Assembly (NCBI RefSeq): GCF_910596095.1
Contig: NC_056545.1
Coordinates: 22,343,067 to 22,407,066 of the forward strand
Direction: 5' to 3'
Length of the DNA: 64,000 nt
From: Thunnus maccoyii
Lineage: Eukaryota; Chordata; Actinopteri; Scombriformes; Scombridae
Below are positions 36,501 to 51,500 of this stretch, in pieces. How positions within the stretch are numbered: the stretch's first letter is position 1; each line of letters begins with the position of its first letter. The notes below the pieces were generated by a model. That model ran no database searches and was not told the DNA's origin. It was given only the letters and a program-made list of their open reading frames with translations. A program made the translations under genes and the position numbers.

Positions 36501-39500
36501 AGAATTTCATTACAAACTGAAACGTCTGTCAAAACATTGTGCCAAAACCCACTTATATCTAAAAGTGAAGCAGATTTTATTATAGTACAGCGATGTTGGA
36601 TTGTCTTTGACTTGTTTTTTTAAACATTTAGAAATACTGACTGATGTCTTCAAGTAGCCCTGTTGGTCCCATATATACTGTATGTCTAGACACCTACACC
36701 TAAATAAACATACATCACTACAGTCAAACTGCTTCCATAAACCTAATCAACAAACAGTAAATATATGAACTGGGATAGTGGCGAAAGATCAAAACAATCT
36801 ACAAATACTCTGGTTTCCGTCTCAGACTTACACTCAACCAGGTTGTTCTGCAGCGGTGTGCCCGTCAACACGACTCTTCGTCGGGTCTTGATGGCATTCG
36901 ATGCTTTGGAGATGTTGGACGCTTCATTGCGCAGGATGTGCCCTTCATCACAAACCACAAAGTCTGGACCTGAAAAAAGAAAAACGCAGGAGAGAAAACA
37001 ACTACAGCTCACAACAGTTTCAATGAGGAAAGCAATGACTTTTTTTAGTAGTATCTTGTTACTATTGTTACTATTACTGTACATTTACATTACCTGGATC
37101 CACCAGCATGCTTTTAAACTCTTTCTTCCACTGCTCATTCTTGATTTTCTGGCCAAGTGACAGGTTGCGGTACATTTCGTATCCCATTATCATAACACCT
37201 CCAGCAGTCTGCCACCTCTGCAGAGCGCTGAGTCGTTCTGGAAGACTCTTTTTCGTAACCAGTTCTGTAACCTGAAATATATTCAGTGTGTTTACACAAT
37301 AATCACATATGGACATGTGTTTGTACACATCTGGTAAAGGATGAGACATATCTGAAGCAAAAAAAATACACATTACTTTAACTTTATCTTCTCCCATGTT
37401 GTCTTGCCATTTCTTGAACTCGCTGACCCAGTTGAGGACAGTATTAAGAGGACACATGACCAGAGCCGTTCTGAATTTCAGGTTCTCTGACAGCAGCACC
37501 GTGTGGAGGAACGTTACCACCTATAAAATAACACTAACTATGAATAAGAAAGCGATAGAAGATAGACTGCAAACAATAAAGCCCCTCTCAAACAAAGAAA
37601 ACAATAAAAACAGTCAAACACCAAGTTGAGGGGGAAACTGAACCAACTTTTCATCACACACTTGGACAAAATGTTTGGTCTTGAAATGTTTTTTGTATGT
37701 CTTTGTCCAAGATGAATGGAAGCAGAAGTATGTCTCTCTATACCTGAAGAGTCTTTCCCAGGCCCATGCAGTGTGCAAGTATACAGCCTGATCCAAGAGA
37801 AGAGTTGGCCTTCTTCACAGACTCACAACAACTGTCCCAAATAAACTGGACACCTGTTGGAGTATAAAGAGAAAGAAAACAGTAAGTTTTGTCTGAACAG
37901 AAAATGAAATGGAAATACAAAGCTAAGATGTGAGATTTGTAAAAACCTTCATTAGTTTCTGCTCAAAAAATCTGACCAATACTTGAGTCACAATTTTCTC
38001 ATTGAATCCAGGCAGACAACTTCACATTTTGTGGATTAATTGGTATCCAACAGCTCATAATTTCAGACTTTTTTTCTCAGATACTCGAGGTGTCAGACAC
38101 AGTGTTTGAAGAAGCACAATCCAAACGTATTGAGCAACATCCGCCTCGGTGTAAGTGAAAAAGAGAGCGCATACTAACCGTCCACCTGGTGAGGCTTCAG
38201 TCTTGTCACCAGGTTCCTGTGCACCTGAAGAAAGGGCTCCTTAGTCTCCTCATCCTGATCCAGGACCAGCTTGGTGGTGACGGGACACGACTCATTCTCT
38301 ACATCAATGATCTGGAAAACAATGCCATACAGTCAGTGTTTTTTCTGAATGCTCCTCCACTTAGAAAACTCCCAAACTGATGATGCTTTCCAAGATGTTT
38401 CACAACTTCTTAGTACCGAGCTTTTTGTCGTTAATTGTTTCACATTCTGTGTTAAACTAAACATCATCAACCCATTTGATCTGCTGTGTATACAGTACCA
38501 CTCTCCTGTCCTCCATCTGTTGCTCCCTGTCCGCCAACCGTTTGCACCTCTCCTCCTCCTCTCTCAGCGCTTCCTGGGTCTCGGCACGCAGATTCACATC
38601 TTCGATGATTTTGCGGATCTTTTTGCGTCCTTTGGGGGTGCCTTTACTGTCGCCGGTCTTGTCATCTGCATCCTCTCGATCGCTCTGCTCAAATATGGGA
38701 AGATACAACAAGCGGTGTGACCACTAGACAACGCAGCCCTTTTCCTCGCCAGATGAGCAGAACGATAAGAATAATAAACAAGTCATCAACTGCTACCTTT
38801 TCAATGCTGGAGTCAGACAACCAAATGCAAGGCACTTGTTTCTTTTTTTCGTAACTACGTAGTGGTTCCTTCACTTTAGTGGATAATCTGGAGCTGAAAA
38901 GAGTATCAGAATTAAAAATATTATTAATAATAATAAATATGTACATATACACACTTAAGTATGAAAACTGAAGTGCTGATACTGCAGTATTCATTTATAC
39001 TTTCACCACCACCTCATATAAGTAAATACTGCACTTAATAGTCCACAACATTCATTGTATCTGACAACTGTTCATGAGCTTTTATGTAGAAAATAAAAAA
39101 CAAAAGACAGGCTAACAAAATGTGATGCATTATTAGAGTTTAAACTTGCTATTATGACAGACAGGAAGGTCTTTACTTCAGACAAATTTTCTGTTTTTTG
39201 TAAAATATTTTCTAACCGCAGTGTGAAGGTATCACAAAGTTAATTATTCAGTGTAAAAATGTGGTCCAATGCAAATCTGTGTTTAATTAAATGATTTCAT
39301 GGTAATGCTCCTGGCCTCACACAATGCACATATACCAATATTATAAACATCTGAACATAATCAATTAGATCAGTAATGCAATTAAAACTTTGAAAGTCAA
39401 TCTTGAGTGAGTTTATGTTATTTATGCTGTATTTATTATCATTATTATTGTAGTACTGGTAGCTGTTCCTTAAGCAAGTCACATGAATATATTTCTCAGT

Positions 39501-42500
39501 GTATCCAGTCAAGTCTGGGTAGATTGACATTTATCTTTTAGGCACAACAAACAAAAAATGAAGTAAAATTAGAATAAACTGGATTATTTTCCTAACCTTG
39601 TTGTTTTTGATGTTATCAACGGCAGCTTTAAATGACTCTACCTTTTAAGCTTTTCTTCATCGGCCTCATCCTCTGACTGACTCAGCTCCTCACTCATTCC
39701 GAGGTCCTCCAGCTCTAACTCACCATCACTTTCACTATCAGCTGGACAGGATGAAATCATACATTAGAGAAAGGTGCGTATTCCCTCTTCAGACCAATCA
39801 GTTTGTCACACCAGACGTATCCTTACTGCTCAGGTGTTTGCCGCCGGCCTTTTTCTTGCTCTCCTGCTTCCCTGCTTCACTCTCTGCTGCTGCTGCCTTG
39901 TCACCTGATGTTCCCTCATCTAGGGTGAGTTTGCGGCGGAGCAGGTGGTGCCTGGATTTGGGCCCTTCTGACCCAGAGTCAGACGACCCTGAAGCCAAGT
40001 CTTCCCCTGCAGCAGAATTTATAACTACTATGCATAACCCAGGGACAAATAGAAAAATTCCCCAACCCGTATCTTTTGTTTTAAATGAAAATATAAAATT
40101 CATGTTAATGATTAATTAGGGTGCTTAAACTTGTGCTTATATAAAGATGCACAAGAAAAAAAGGGCTAAAAATGTGCTACTTTAAAAGTCTTACTTACCA
40201 TTTTCATCAGTTCCATTATCCTCATTGGTTTGTTTAACCTCGTCACCCTCCGACTCAGATTCATCCTCCTGCGCTTCATCATCCGATGAGATATCATCAC
40301 CCGAGGAGTAGTTGGCTTTGATTTGGGCCAAAAGTATTTTCTTAGCGATTCTTTCAGAAATAGAAGAGAAGGAAAAGGTGCCTGAAGTTCATTTTGTGAT
40401 CAGTAACATCGTCTTCAGTCTGATATATTTTAAGCCAAAATCACATGAAAATGTAATGACAGTTGGACTAAATACTAATCTAATAGGTGCCAATAGTCCG
40501 TGAGCTCTCAGCCTTAAAAATAAATGAACTATAATTATGATCAAATATCTTTAGTGAGTCACTTCTGGTTAATCCACCCTATGTGTCAATACCAAACTCC
40601 AGATAAGGCAATATAAAGCTCCGTTAGTCAAGTCATAGACCAATTCAAGCGTACGGCCACAAACACCGGAAGACATACATTTAAAATAATAGTATAAAAA
40701 GATCAAATGAGACAGAGATGTTTGAAAGAGTAAAAATTTATTACAAACAACAAGTATTCTTCACAGATTCCAGTAAAAACAGAAAGATATTCAGAGTGTA
40801 TTCCACTTTGTGTGGAGAGATTTTTTTCTCTTTTTTTTCCTACAATGTTTTTTTGCTTGCTTGAGTCTAACACAAACATTTTTGCAGCGGAAAAAAAAAA
40901 AAAATACAGTTGATCTCTAGTTCATCCAAGAGTGTTAAGCCATGACAGTTAAGAGTTAAGGAGCTATGGGAATTTTGATCCAAAGATCGAAACGTTGTCT
41001 TTGATCGAGTAGGTCAAAATGTTTTGACCTGACAGATCCGATGGCTTAGAATAAGTGTGCAGGCGTTACTACTTTTTTTTTTTTTCCATTTGTATTAAAA
41101 CAAACGTTTCCACAATCCTACTCAGATCTTTGTCAGGTCATATTTTGTGGCATGAAGTGTGCAGGCATTACTACTCTTCTCACTGATGCTGCTTTTTTTA
41201 ATAGCCTCGCACCTACGTGATGTGCACAGAATGACTCTCCTTCAGATTTTGAACACAAACACAGAGTCTCCTCTGGTACTATCAGCAAATTAATCTTGTC
41301 TTAAAGTGGAGAAAAACATGTAGAACACATAAACAGCAAATTTCAAAGTCTGTACATACTTATTTACTAAGAATGAAAATGTTATTGCAACTGTTTTAAG
41401 CTGTTTATACTCTGGAGGAGTCAAATTTCAAAAGTGAGAATATCTGTAGGTCATTATGTACATAATCTGATACAGTTTGTGATAAACATGTTTTAAAATG
41501 TCTAATAGTTTATGGTTTTTAATACCATATAGTGTTTTGAACACTCATTATTACATACAATTAGTTGCCTTTTCTACATTAACTGTGTTCAACACGCTTT
41601 CTCCAACACGGGCTGACCAATAATTATCCACGATAAGATGCGTTCTCTCCAAAAACCGTGCAATGCGTACACAGGTCCAACCTCGATCTAAGCGTGTCGC
41701 AGGGTCACTGGACACAGGACAGCTGTCATTCTCACTGCCATTAAATTCCACATCCAGCGAGAGTTTGTCAAAGAGGTATTACAGTATCTGCAGGCAGCGT
41801 CAGACAGCAGCAGCATCAACAGACCAGAGCCTCAGATCTCTCATGACATATTTTCAACTGGGAAGGACTAAACAGAAAAAAGCAGAAAAACACTGAAGAA
41901 AATTAAAATACTGCCACACAGCAGTTTGGCCACTGTTGATCACACGCTGAGTGGATTTCTAAGGAACAACAGTGAAAGTATTTTTCATGCTTTAGCCCAC
42001 TAACCACAAACAACGTAAACTTTACATTTCCGCCGACCATTTTTCTAAAGATCGTAGTCTAAAGTTGACCTATCGCTGCAGCTGAAAACAGACTTTCGAG
42101 ACAAAAAAAAACAAAACAATTGGTGCTGGCTACAATATCCCAGATTTAAGAGTTTGTTGCCTAACAACACTGCAATCACTGCTGTGCTGTCAGAAAATCC
42201 AACCTGGAAAAAACATAAGAAACAAACATGGATTACATTAAAAGCATAAAGAGAATTTGTTGGCTTCTTGCATTTATAATGGTTGTTGTTTCACAGCCCA
42301 CTCTCGATTCTCAGATATACGTTCTAACCGACAGTTTAAAAAAAAGCACTGACCTGCAATGTTTTTAACACAAATTGTTTTTACTTGAGGGAAAAAAAAC
42401 GACCGCTTGTTCGCCTGTCAAGCAGGGTTCAAGTCTGCAAGTTTGAATAGAAGCTACAGTATGCTTTAGAAAATGGTCAGCAGTAATGTATACTCTGTGC

Positions 42501-45500
42501 ATAGAAAGTGGGGTAAAACATACAAAAACACTGGTATGGTCCCGAAAATAAAAGCTGTTAAGGTCTGTAAATGATTTTTGATTAACCAGGACACTGTCTC
42601 TGGAAGGATGAGTTATTCAAATGTCATTCTTCAGTGCTTTTTGAGCATGAATGTACTATGAGAGCCGGATACTGTGCTCCAAAATGGTGACATTCACTGC
42701 TCACTGGGCGCATGCTGTGTACTGCAGCACCCGCAAAGCTGAGGCTTCCCCTGGCTGAGCTGGCCAACTGCCCGTACACACATGAAAGGCAAGAAAATAA
42801 TATGTTGATACAGCTTTTCATGCCTTTTTTTTTTTTTTTGGCACTAATGGTTTAAACTGTAAATTATACAGAGTAATTTCTTCACTGTTATACAGCTGCG
42901 TATTTTGTAATGGCTGCGTATGGGGAAAAGCCTTTCTGGGTCAGAGTACGTCACATGACTTCCAGTCTTGGCAATGGGTGCGCTGTTCCTCAGGGCTTGG
43001 CCTTGAACAGAAATAATGAAATGTCATTCACCTCCATTGTACCGGGGTGGTGTCAAACATCTCCCAGTCTGATATCTCAAAACCTCAGCACATAAAACAG
43101 AGATTGTGTGAATGGATAGATATCACTACAGGTACAGCGAGTGGAGAAATATGTCTTTGTAATTTGAGTGAGACAACATATTAAAGTGTGAAAGCATAGG
43201 TATACAACTTTTTTTGGTAGGGGACACATAACCTGAAAAAGACATCCCAGCTGTCTAAACACTATTATATAAAGTACATGTTCTCTAGCTCCAGCAGCAC
43301 TTTGACCACATGTATCCGTATTTTAAATATAACATTAAGAGATACAGACAAGACCTGAGTCCACTGATGCACAGATGTGTAAAGAGAATAGCAGCAGCGA
43401 TAATATCAACGACAGGAAAGCTGAACAGCTCCACCCATCAAGACTTACAACGGGACTAACGTCGTCTTAGTATTGAGATGATTCTGGGGAAAAACAGCAG
43501 CTGGGTCTTTTGTTATTTTAACTTTTAACTTGAGACTCTTGACACAGTCAATGAAGCCGGTAATACACTGAACGCTTCAGATGTTCTGACTTCATTTCAA
43601 TAGCGCACATAAGCACTCAAAGCATCCAGCTGTCAATCTTGCATAGTGTCTGCTCTGATTGTTGTTTGATGTCACTTCTTGATGTAAAATAAATGTGTTG
43701 TAAAAAGGGAGGGCACAATAAGCTGTAGCTTCAGCCTACACCTAGGCTGCAGAAATCATTATATATATATATTATATATATTATATACATACATACATAT
43801 ACACGCACACACAATCTAACTGTCTGTTAATAATAACAAGCCAAAATAAATTCAATAAATGTTAGTTGTTGGTGTGTCAGTGGCCAGCAGGGATGTTATT
43901 TGCAGTTTCTTGAGCTGCAGTAAATCTTTTTTTTGAGAAGTAGCTTGTGTGTCAACTAGTTTTTTAAAAAAGACAGACTAAATACCAGGTTATAAAGTAT
44001 TATATCACAATAAAATTTATTATTCATCATGGTTTCAAGTGTCAAGTGCAAAATCCAGAGCCTTTATGTTGATGCCTTAAATCTATAACTACAAACTAAG
44101 CATAATTTAAACAATCAAATAAGGAATGTCAATTGACATGCACCACAAATTGCAACTATTGACTCTTTTGTCGACTATGATTTGCAGAAAACGTGTCAGC
44201 AATGGAAAATAATCTTCCGTTTTCTGTTTATAGTACTGTGTGATTAGTCACTAAAGATGCTTCAACACAATAAAAGCCCACTCATGAGAAGGCAGTTAAG
44301 CTCAAGTCATGTTTGGTAGAAGATAAAATATATATTATATAAAATATATTTGTGGCCAGAATTTAACAGGAAGGAAATTTAACTTTTTTTTTTAAGCCAT
44401 CTTATCATATTTATAGAAAAAATGAAACTGTCATAACATAACTGTGACCCATTAAGGGTTAAATTACGACAGAAAATCAAAAAAGATGGTTTTGAAGGTG
44501 AAGCATTAAAGTTTTTAACAACGCTTGCAACTTGCAAGCCTTGCCTTCCATATGTAAACACAAAATGTTGCTCAGTTAATAGAGATTGAAAACAAATTAC
44601 AAATTTGTTTTTTTTTTTAAATGTAAACGTGTGCAGATAAGGTGGCGGGCAAGTATCAAACTTTATACTTCACCTGTAAATAACAATATTCAATTTACTT
44701 CCATTATAAGTGCTACTCAACAGAGTACAACAAGTGTTTAGTTTGTGCATTCTGTAACAACACAGAACAGTAGACTGGACTTTCTTCATAGGTTAAAATA
44801 TTATCACTCAAAATCTTAATACATTAACATTTTTTTTAAGGCAACATCACTTCCATTCGTACTCAGACCTCTTTTCAGACGGCCAACAAGGTTTTCCCTT
44901 TTGGATAAGCTTGGTATGCCAGGAAGAGAATACTAGTATGGTATAAGAAATAATAACATTTTTTATAAAAACGTATCTCTAGCATTTACATGTATACTGG
45001 TTGAACACTTAATAATAACAGAAAAGCTGAATATGCTGCTCATTATTCACAAGCCTGTTTTAAGCACAGTTCAGTCTCACTGCATCACGATGTGGGCCCA
45101 GTGCCTCTAAAATGTGTATTTGATTGCTGGGGCTCTACTGCAGCTACGTTTTGGTCGTGTTTGAATAGATTGCAACTGAGTCTTGATGACATGGGTGTTG
45201 CTAGATTTTGCGCAGAGATCAGGGTTCGAAGTTGCAGCCTTTCTTCCACACCTATGGTGTTTTACAAATTCTACATCCGGGCTTTTAGAACCATACCTAT
45301 TTTCTTGATCATCATCATCTTCTGCTGCCCACGAGGGCCCAGATTGCTCCTCATCTCCTGCAAAAACAAGAAATTTGAAACATAAATTGTTTAATTAAGA
45401 ACGTCTTGCTGTTTCAGCAGATAAATAACATCTTTTTCTCAAAGAACAGGTGCGCTGCAAGCTGCGGTATACTGACATGCCAAAAGAAATGACCTTGTAT

Positions 45501-48500
45501 TTATTATCCCATGACAACCAATATGCAGACCGTTAGGTCACAGCATGTCCTCTGTGCAACTCATTAGCCACAAAAATCCCCCTGAGACAACCAGTGCTTG
45601 ATAAGTACTTTACAGGTTATCTTGTGTTCTGAGTAAATCTTACCAACATGAATCTTGCCAGTATCAGAGCACTCCTTTCTTTTTTTGTGAAAATGGCAGC
45701 AATTATTATATTGTAATGTGTGTTTATATCTTTTATTTCAAAGGTTTAACTATTTGACAGACTGTGGGTGTGTGTGTGTGGTTTCAATTTTCCACATCAC
45801 ACTTCTGCAAGTTGCTCATATGTAAATGTTCTAAACTCAGCTTTAAAGTAGTTTTCAGACAGAAAGCAAAGCAAATTTTCACCTGCGCCCATATTTGACC
45901 ACTGGATGGTTTGTTCATGTGCTCCAAACAGCCAAAAAAAAAAACCCCAACAACTGTACATTAGCTGCAAACTAGCTAGTAACAGATCTGTGCTAGTCAA
46001 ATGGGGTGTTTGTGTGTTTTTATTCATATCACACTCTGACTGAATTCACCAAAGATTGCACTTCTTCCTGTTATTTCCAGCCAGACATCTCTCTCCTTTA
46101 ACTCTCATCTTTCTATGTAGAAGATTCACAAAGCTCCGGGATACACTCACATTTTTTGGCTGAACATTTGGCTGAACATTTTCATCTCGCATGGACGCAT
46201 CATTGTTTCAATTTGCAAACCAAATTTGTGTCAAATCACGTCTTTCCTTTGACTTTGTCGATCGTGCCGTGTCTGAAATTCGTTTTGCGTTCTGTCTGAA
46301 CAAACAGTAAGAAGAGAGAAACTTTCTCCCCTTTCAGCAGATGAAAAAAATCCTTCTAGTGTCAAACTCTGCACAGTAAATCATTCTGCACAGAGCGGGT
46401 CCAACGTCCATGTGACGCAATAAACAAAACACACTTTTGGGAGGAGAGGGACTTTTTCCAGCATTACAGAACAAACATTAACAAGATCATCTCACTCAAG
46501 CTGGAGGTTTTTTTAGTGAAAGCTGTGAAATACATAAACATCCAGTCCAAGACTCACCGGATGATTGGTGGAAGCCTGCCGCCCCCAGTAAGGCCACGTC
46601 TTCGGTGATTGGCTTCATCTTCTGATCATCTCCGTCACTCCCAGAGTCGTCATCGTGTTCGTCTTCGCTCGATGAGGACGACGACTCCGTTGCTTCCTGA
46701 CGAGATTTAGTCTTCGTCTTCCTGGCCTGTATCCTCCCCTGCTTTCTGGCCGCACCTTCCTCCTCTCTTTTGACGAGGTGAGGCTTCCCCATTGACCTCA
46801 GCGTAACCAAGTGTTGTATTTTCTTCTGCGAGTCTTGATCGTCGCTAGAGGAATCTGTCTCGCTTTCCCTCCGAGCCTTGACTCTTCTGTCACTCGAGTC
46901 AGAGTCGGGGGAACGGTCCAGCATCTTGCGTTTACGGCGAATCTTCTCCGGTGAGATCGGGGTGTTCTTGGTGAGCCAAAAGAGACATTTCTTGGCCACC
47001 TTAGTTGACGCTTTGCCACCGTCCTCGTCGCTCTGGGGTTCGTCAGAGCTTTGCGTCATAGCCGCTCGCTCCAGCAGAGCTGCGGGGACTTCGTCTGAGT
47101 CCGAGTCGTCTCTTGCTCTGCTTAGACTTTGTTCTTCAGTGTTTTTGGCTGGTACTGTGCTGGGAGTCTCCTCGGGGTCCGAGTCACTGTCACTGTCCGC
47201 TGTTGAAAGAGAAGGTTTGGCCTTGACGTCGCTCGGTCGACGCAAAGGTGTGGTCTTCAAGCGAGGAGACCGTCTGTTACCTTGTTCCTCTTCTAGAGGC
47301 AGAGATGCATTCGAATTGTCGTTGCTCATCTTGCTGTCGGCTTTAGCACACGCCACACCTGACTCTTCATCTTCTGATAAATCTTTTCCCTCTAACTTCT
47401 TATCCTTGATATGCATGTCTGTCTCCGTCTTCGGCGCGTTGGAGGATGACTCCTGTTCCACAAGTACAGGTGTGAGCTTCACCACTAGTTTTTTAGTCAT
47501 GTTGACCCCACTTTCAGACGGCTTCAGGCCAATCTTTTGCGCCCTCTTTCTGACTTTCCGTGAAGATGAATCCACACCTCTCCCGTCTCCGTAGCCCTTA
47601 GAGTCAGAATCGTCATCTTCCGAATGTTCGGCCGCCAACTTCTGCAGCTCGCTCAAGCATCTTTCATCAGCCATGTCCAGCTCGGCGTCTGCTTCCGTTA
47701 CAGGCTGCGCGTCGAACTCGTCACAAAGTAACTTTTCCCAACAGTTCAAGACATCCAAGTCGTTAAATTCTTCCTTCAGGCTATCCTCGAGGGCCGCGAG
47801 AGATTTCCGCAAGCCCTTTACCACCGACAAAAAAGACTTCAGATACAGACTGCGAACACCGGGCGTTTGTTTGTTCCTCGTCACAGAATGAATGAAACTG
47901 ACAAAAGTTCGGTTTAAGGTGTTTGTTGAGTCCACTAAATGTTTGGCCTTTTTGGTAGTATCCTTGGAAATCTGCAGTGTGTTATAGTTGAACACCACAT
48001 TACCATCCATACCAGAGTGATCCCATTTATCCAAAGGAATGTTTTGTGGTAAGTGTGGCAGAATGTCATAAAGTTCAGATTTTTCCGGCTCTGCTCGGTT
48101 CCTCTTGCGCTGCTGATGCCACATACGCTCCATGCTCTCCAGGACGCTGTCACAGGCCATCACTAGGTCAAAAAGGGGCTCCGGGCTACAGACATAGCAG
48201 TACCATTTGCTTTCCAAGATGCCAGACAGCTCCTTCCTTCCCAGATTTCTGAGAATACATTTCTTGCAGAAAGCATTACTGCAGAAGTCACAACAGATCA
48301 AGTTGCCTCCTTCAGCACACCATCTGCATGAGGAAAGAATAATCAAGAGTAAATAAACGCTTATTACAAACTAAGTGAAAGAAAATGTTTGTATATCAGT
48401 TTAAATATTAAATACAACAGATCCTACCTGCACTGCTCGTCCATTCCGTCGCCATCCTTACTGATGTCATCACTTAAGTAATACTTGTAGCAAGACTGAC

Positions 48501-51500
48501 AAAACAAAACATCAAACTGAGGAATTACAGACAGCTTGGATGTTAAGTATATTAGAAACACTCAAAGAATTACCCTGATGATGATGAAACATTAACTGCT
48601 GTGTAAATGATTGTTGTTTCTTTAAATCAAGCATTTAAATAATGTCAATCAGATTGATCCAAACAGCCAAACAGTTACCAACTTAGCATGGTGCATATAC
48701 ATATATTATCCGTTTAGGAAATGCCAATAACTTAGGCCCTGTTTACACCTGGTATTAACATCAGTCTCGGGTGATCCGATCACAAGTGGACAGCTCTAAG
48801 TACAGGTGTAAACACACTCAAGACGCATTGAAGATGGATTGAGATCCGATCACTCAGACCACATTCGGAGGTGGTCTGGGCCACATGTGGCCACATTCAT
48901 TTAGCAGTGTAAACGCAATGCGTCTTGGGCCACATTGAAGGACCGCCTACTCAACTGACGTCCTCTATTTTCTGGCAGACTAGACACAGGACCCTCCGTC
49001 CAAAGCTGTTCAACTAGTTTGATAACAGGATAAACTAATAATTTTGTTTTTCATGTGAGTTAAAAACATGACCTACATCCTGTTTTTTGCTGTTTTTCTG
49101 TTCCCCTGACCGGTTTTCCTCTTCAAATCGACAATTAGAACAGATATTAAACCATTAATTTTTCGCTTGTCTGTCTAACAAAATATTTCAGAAGCTAAAC
49201 GTTGCTGGACGTTTCCTCTGTCCTGGTTGATAACTACAGTTTTTATTTTTGCTGCGCTGCTCGACATAATGAGCTCAGGATTTATCAGGAGGACGGCTGC
49301 TTTGGATGTGTAGAAGAACACAGAACATTAATTAACATTAGATCCTGACCGATGCTGTCAGTGTGTCGGAGATTTAAATAATCAATGAAGTTATGTTGTT
49401 GTGTCTTGTGCGTAAATGCGCATAGTGTCTCTGAATGGAGAGCTGCGGGGAGATCGCTGCATAACTCTCTCTCTCTCTCTCTGTTGAACACAGCTTTGGA
49501 CGGTAGCAGACCCTGGTCTGGTTAATAACGAACAAATTTGCTTTTTGAAAATGGAAATGATGTCCATATTTATTTGCATATAGAGAGGGGAAGTGAGATT
49601 GGATCACAAGTGGTCACTCAGGACACATGTGGAGACGGATGTTAATACGAGGTGTAAACAGACGTAGTTAAAGCTGTCCACTTGTGATCGGATCACTTGA
49701 GACGGATGTTAATACCAGGTGTAAACAGGAGCTTAGTGGCTAAAGAGCCCACTTACTTTAGTTTACAGTCAGATACCTCTGAATTTTTACATTTGTTTGC
49801 ATAACAATAATAATAATAATAATAATAATATTTTGCTTTTACGTTTCCACGCAAACACAAGATTTTACATTTTGATTTCAACATGCATGTGAGGTAATGT
49901 TATAAGGTTTCTGACTGTTGGAGAGCTGTACATGTTCATAAATACTGACTTAAAGGTCACACATAATGGTGCAATAAATCTCAATAACCTTCTAAAGGTA
50001 GAGGAATCATTTCTGACATATCAATAAGTTGACTCACCTTGCAAATAAGTACTTTCAGAGCTGGATGCCGATACAAGGAATCTCTCTGGAAGTGGTTAAC
50101 TTGTCGGCCACATGCGGTGCAACTGACAATCCCCATGTGTTCAACTCCTATGAAAGCACACCACTGTCATTAGCTACAAAATGATTGTTAATATGGCTTG
50201 ATGGATTGTTTAAAAAGTGTGAGAATCCCCCTTAAATCCACCACGTCCCCCTAGTAAGATTTCCATAAGCAATAGTACTGGTTGGAATACAAAAACTTGG
50301 CGTAATCAATACAGAGGGAGTGAAGCACTTGGAACAGCTTTTCGTCAGTGATCTCGCTCACAATTAAATACGTGAGCCAGCTGCATTTAGACACGAAGTG
50401 AGGTGAATGTTTTTTAGCTTGCTTTGACTGCTGGACTGGATTTGTCACTCTGTGCATCTTTTGGCCAAAAGTTCATCAACGGATGTGCCTCCTTTTTGTT
50501 TCATTTGTTGCTAAATTGGCCAATGTGACCATTATTAGGTTCTATTATGTTGATAATTGAAGTAATGGCTGCCTAAATCATCATTAAGTGGTGTAAAATT
50601 TCACAATAATATCCACCGGTGGTGACTGACCTCCACGTCTTCTTGAAAACTCTTTACGCAGTACACTGGATTTCCGGCTGCGAAACTCTGGACCCCTGAA
50701 GTCATCTCTTCCATTTTCAACAGGTTCAGGCCGGACGAGCACAGTGCCTAAATATCACAAAGCATAACGCCATTATTATATTATTCTATCATTATTAAAT
50801 ATGTAATTATAACGTAAATCTGAGGACAGACCAGAATACTTTTTATGTCCAATAGATAGTATAAGACAAAACGCACATTTATAATGACTGCATCAACATA
50901 CATGTATTCTCAAGTTTTGAAATCAGTACATACAGATACTTAACAACTAAGCAAAGACAGTGGACAACACACTTAGCAAAAGGTTGACAGATTTTAACCT
51001 GAAGCAAAAACTTCAACAGAAACATAAATTCTTCTGCAAGAGTAGACAGAACACAATGGACACCAATCAACAACTGACATGATATGCACTGCACTTTGTT
51101 TGCTATAAGGCAGCGGTCAAAGCAGCATTGGGAAACTTTAAGACCCACCTTTTGGCAATCTATTGATATCAAGTTGACCATTTGCATTGACTGGTAACTC
51201 CATGTCCTCACTTCCATTTGAGTCCCCAGATTCATCCAGTCCAGAGTGCTTTATAACAACAGAGGGTTTTCTGTAATATCAGTGAAAGAGGAAAGATTTA
51301 AATCACAGATATTAGTGACATTTCCCACAGTCTGGCAGTTTGCTTTGACATTGGAAGAGGAGGCAGGGATTACTGATTATCATTACTACCAGTTACGGGA
51401 ATTATAAACCTACTATAAACTAACGACATTGTAAAAGTCCTTTCAACTCATTATTGAGAGTTCTGTTTCAAGCTTTCTCTAGTTTTTGTGCCACCGCAGA

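Larger units (their letters stand above)
40351..45296 (-). other. Long atrx intron 10
   Basis: At about 4.9 kb this is the longest intron of the gene and separates exon 10 (ending QENR) from exon 11 (starting IAKKILL). It contains no supported exon. It holds T- and A-rich runs, an (AT)n tract near 43761-43800, and an intronic AATAAA (minus) close to its 3' side. Confidence 0.6.

Noticed and set aside
46878-47594. 238-codon open frame on the plus strand
   Set aside because: It is fully antisense to atrx exon 9. The Ser-rich translation is what the opposite strand of an acidic, Ser/Asp-rich coding exon gives, and no family resemblance is seen.
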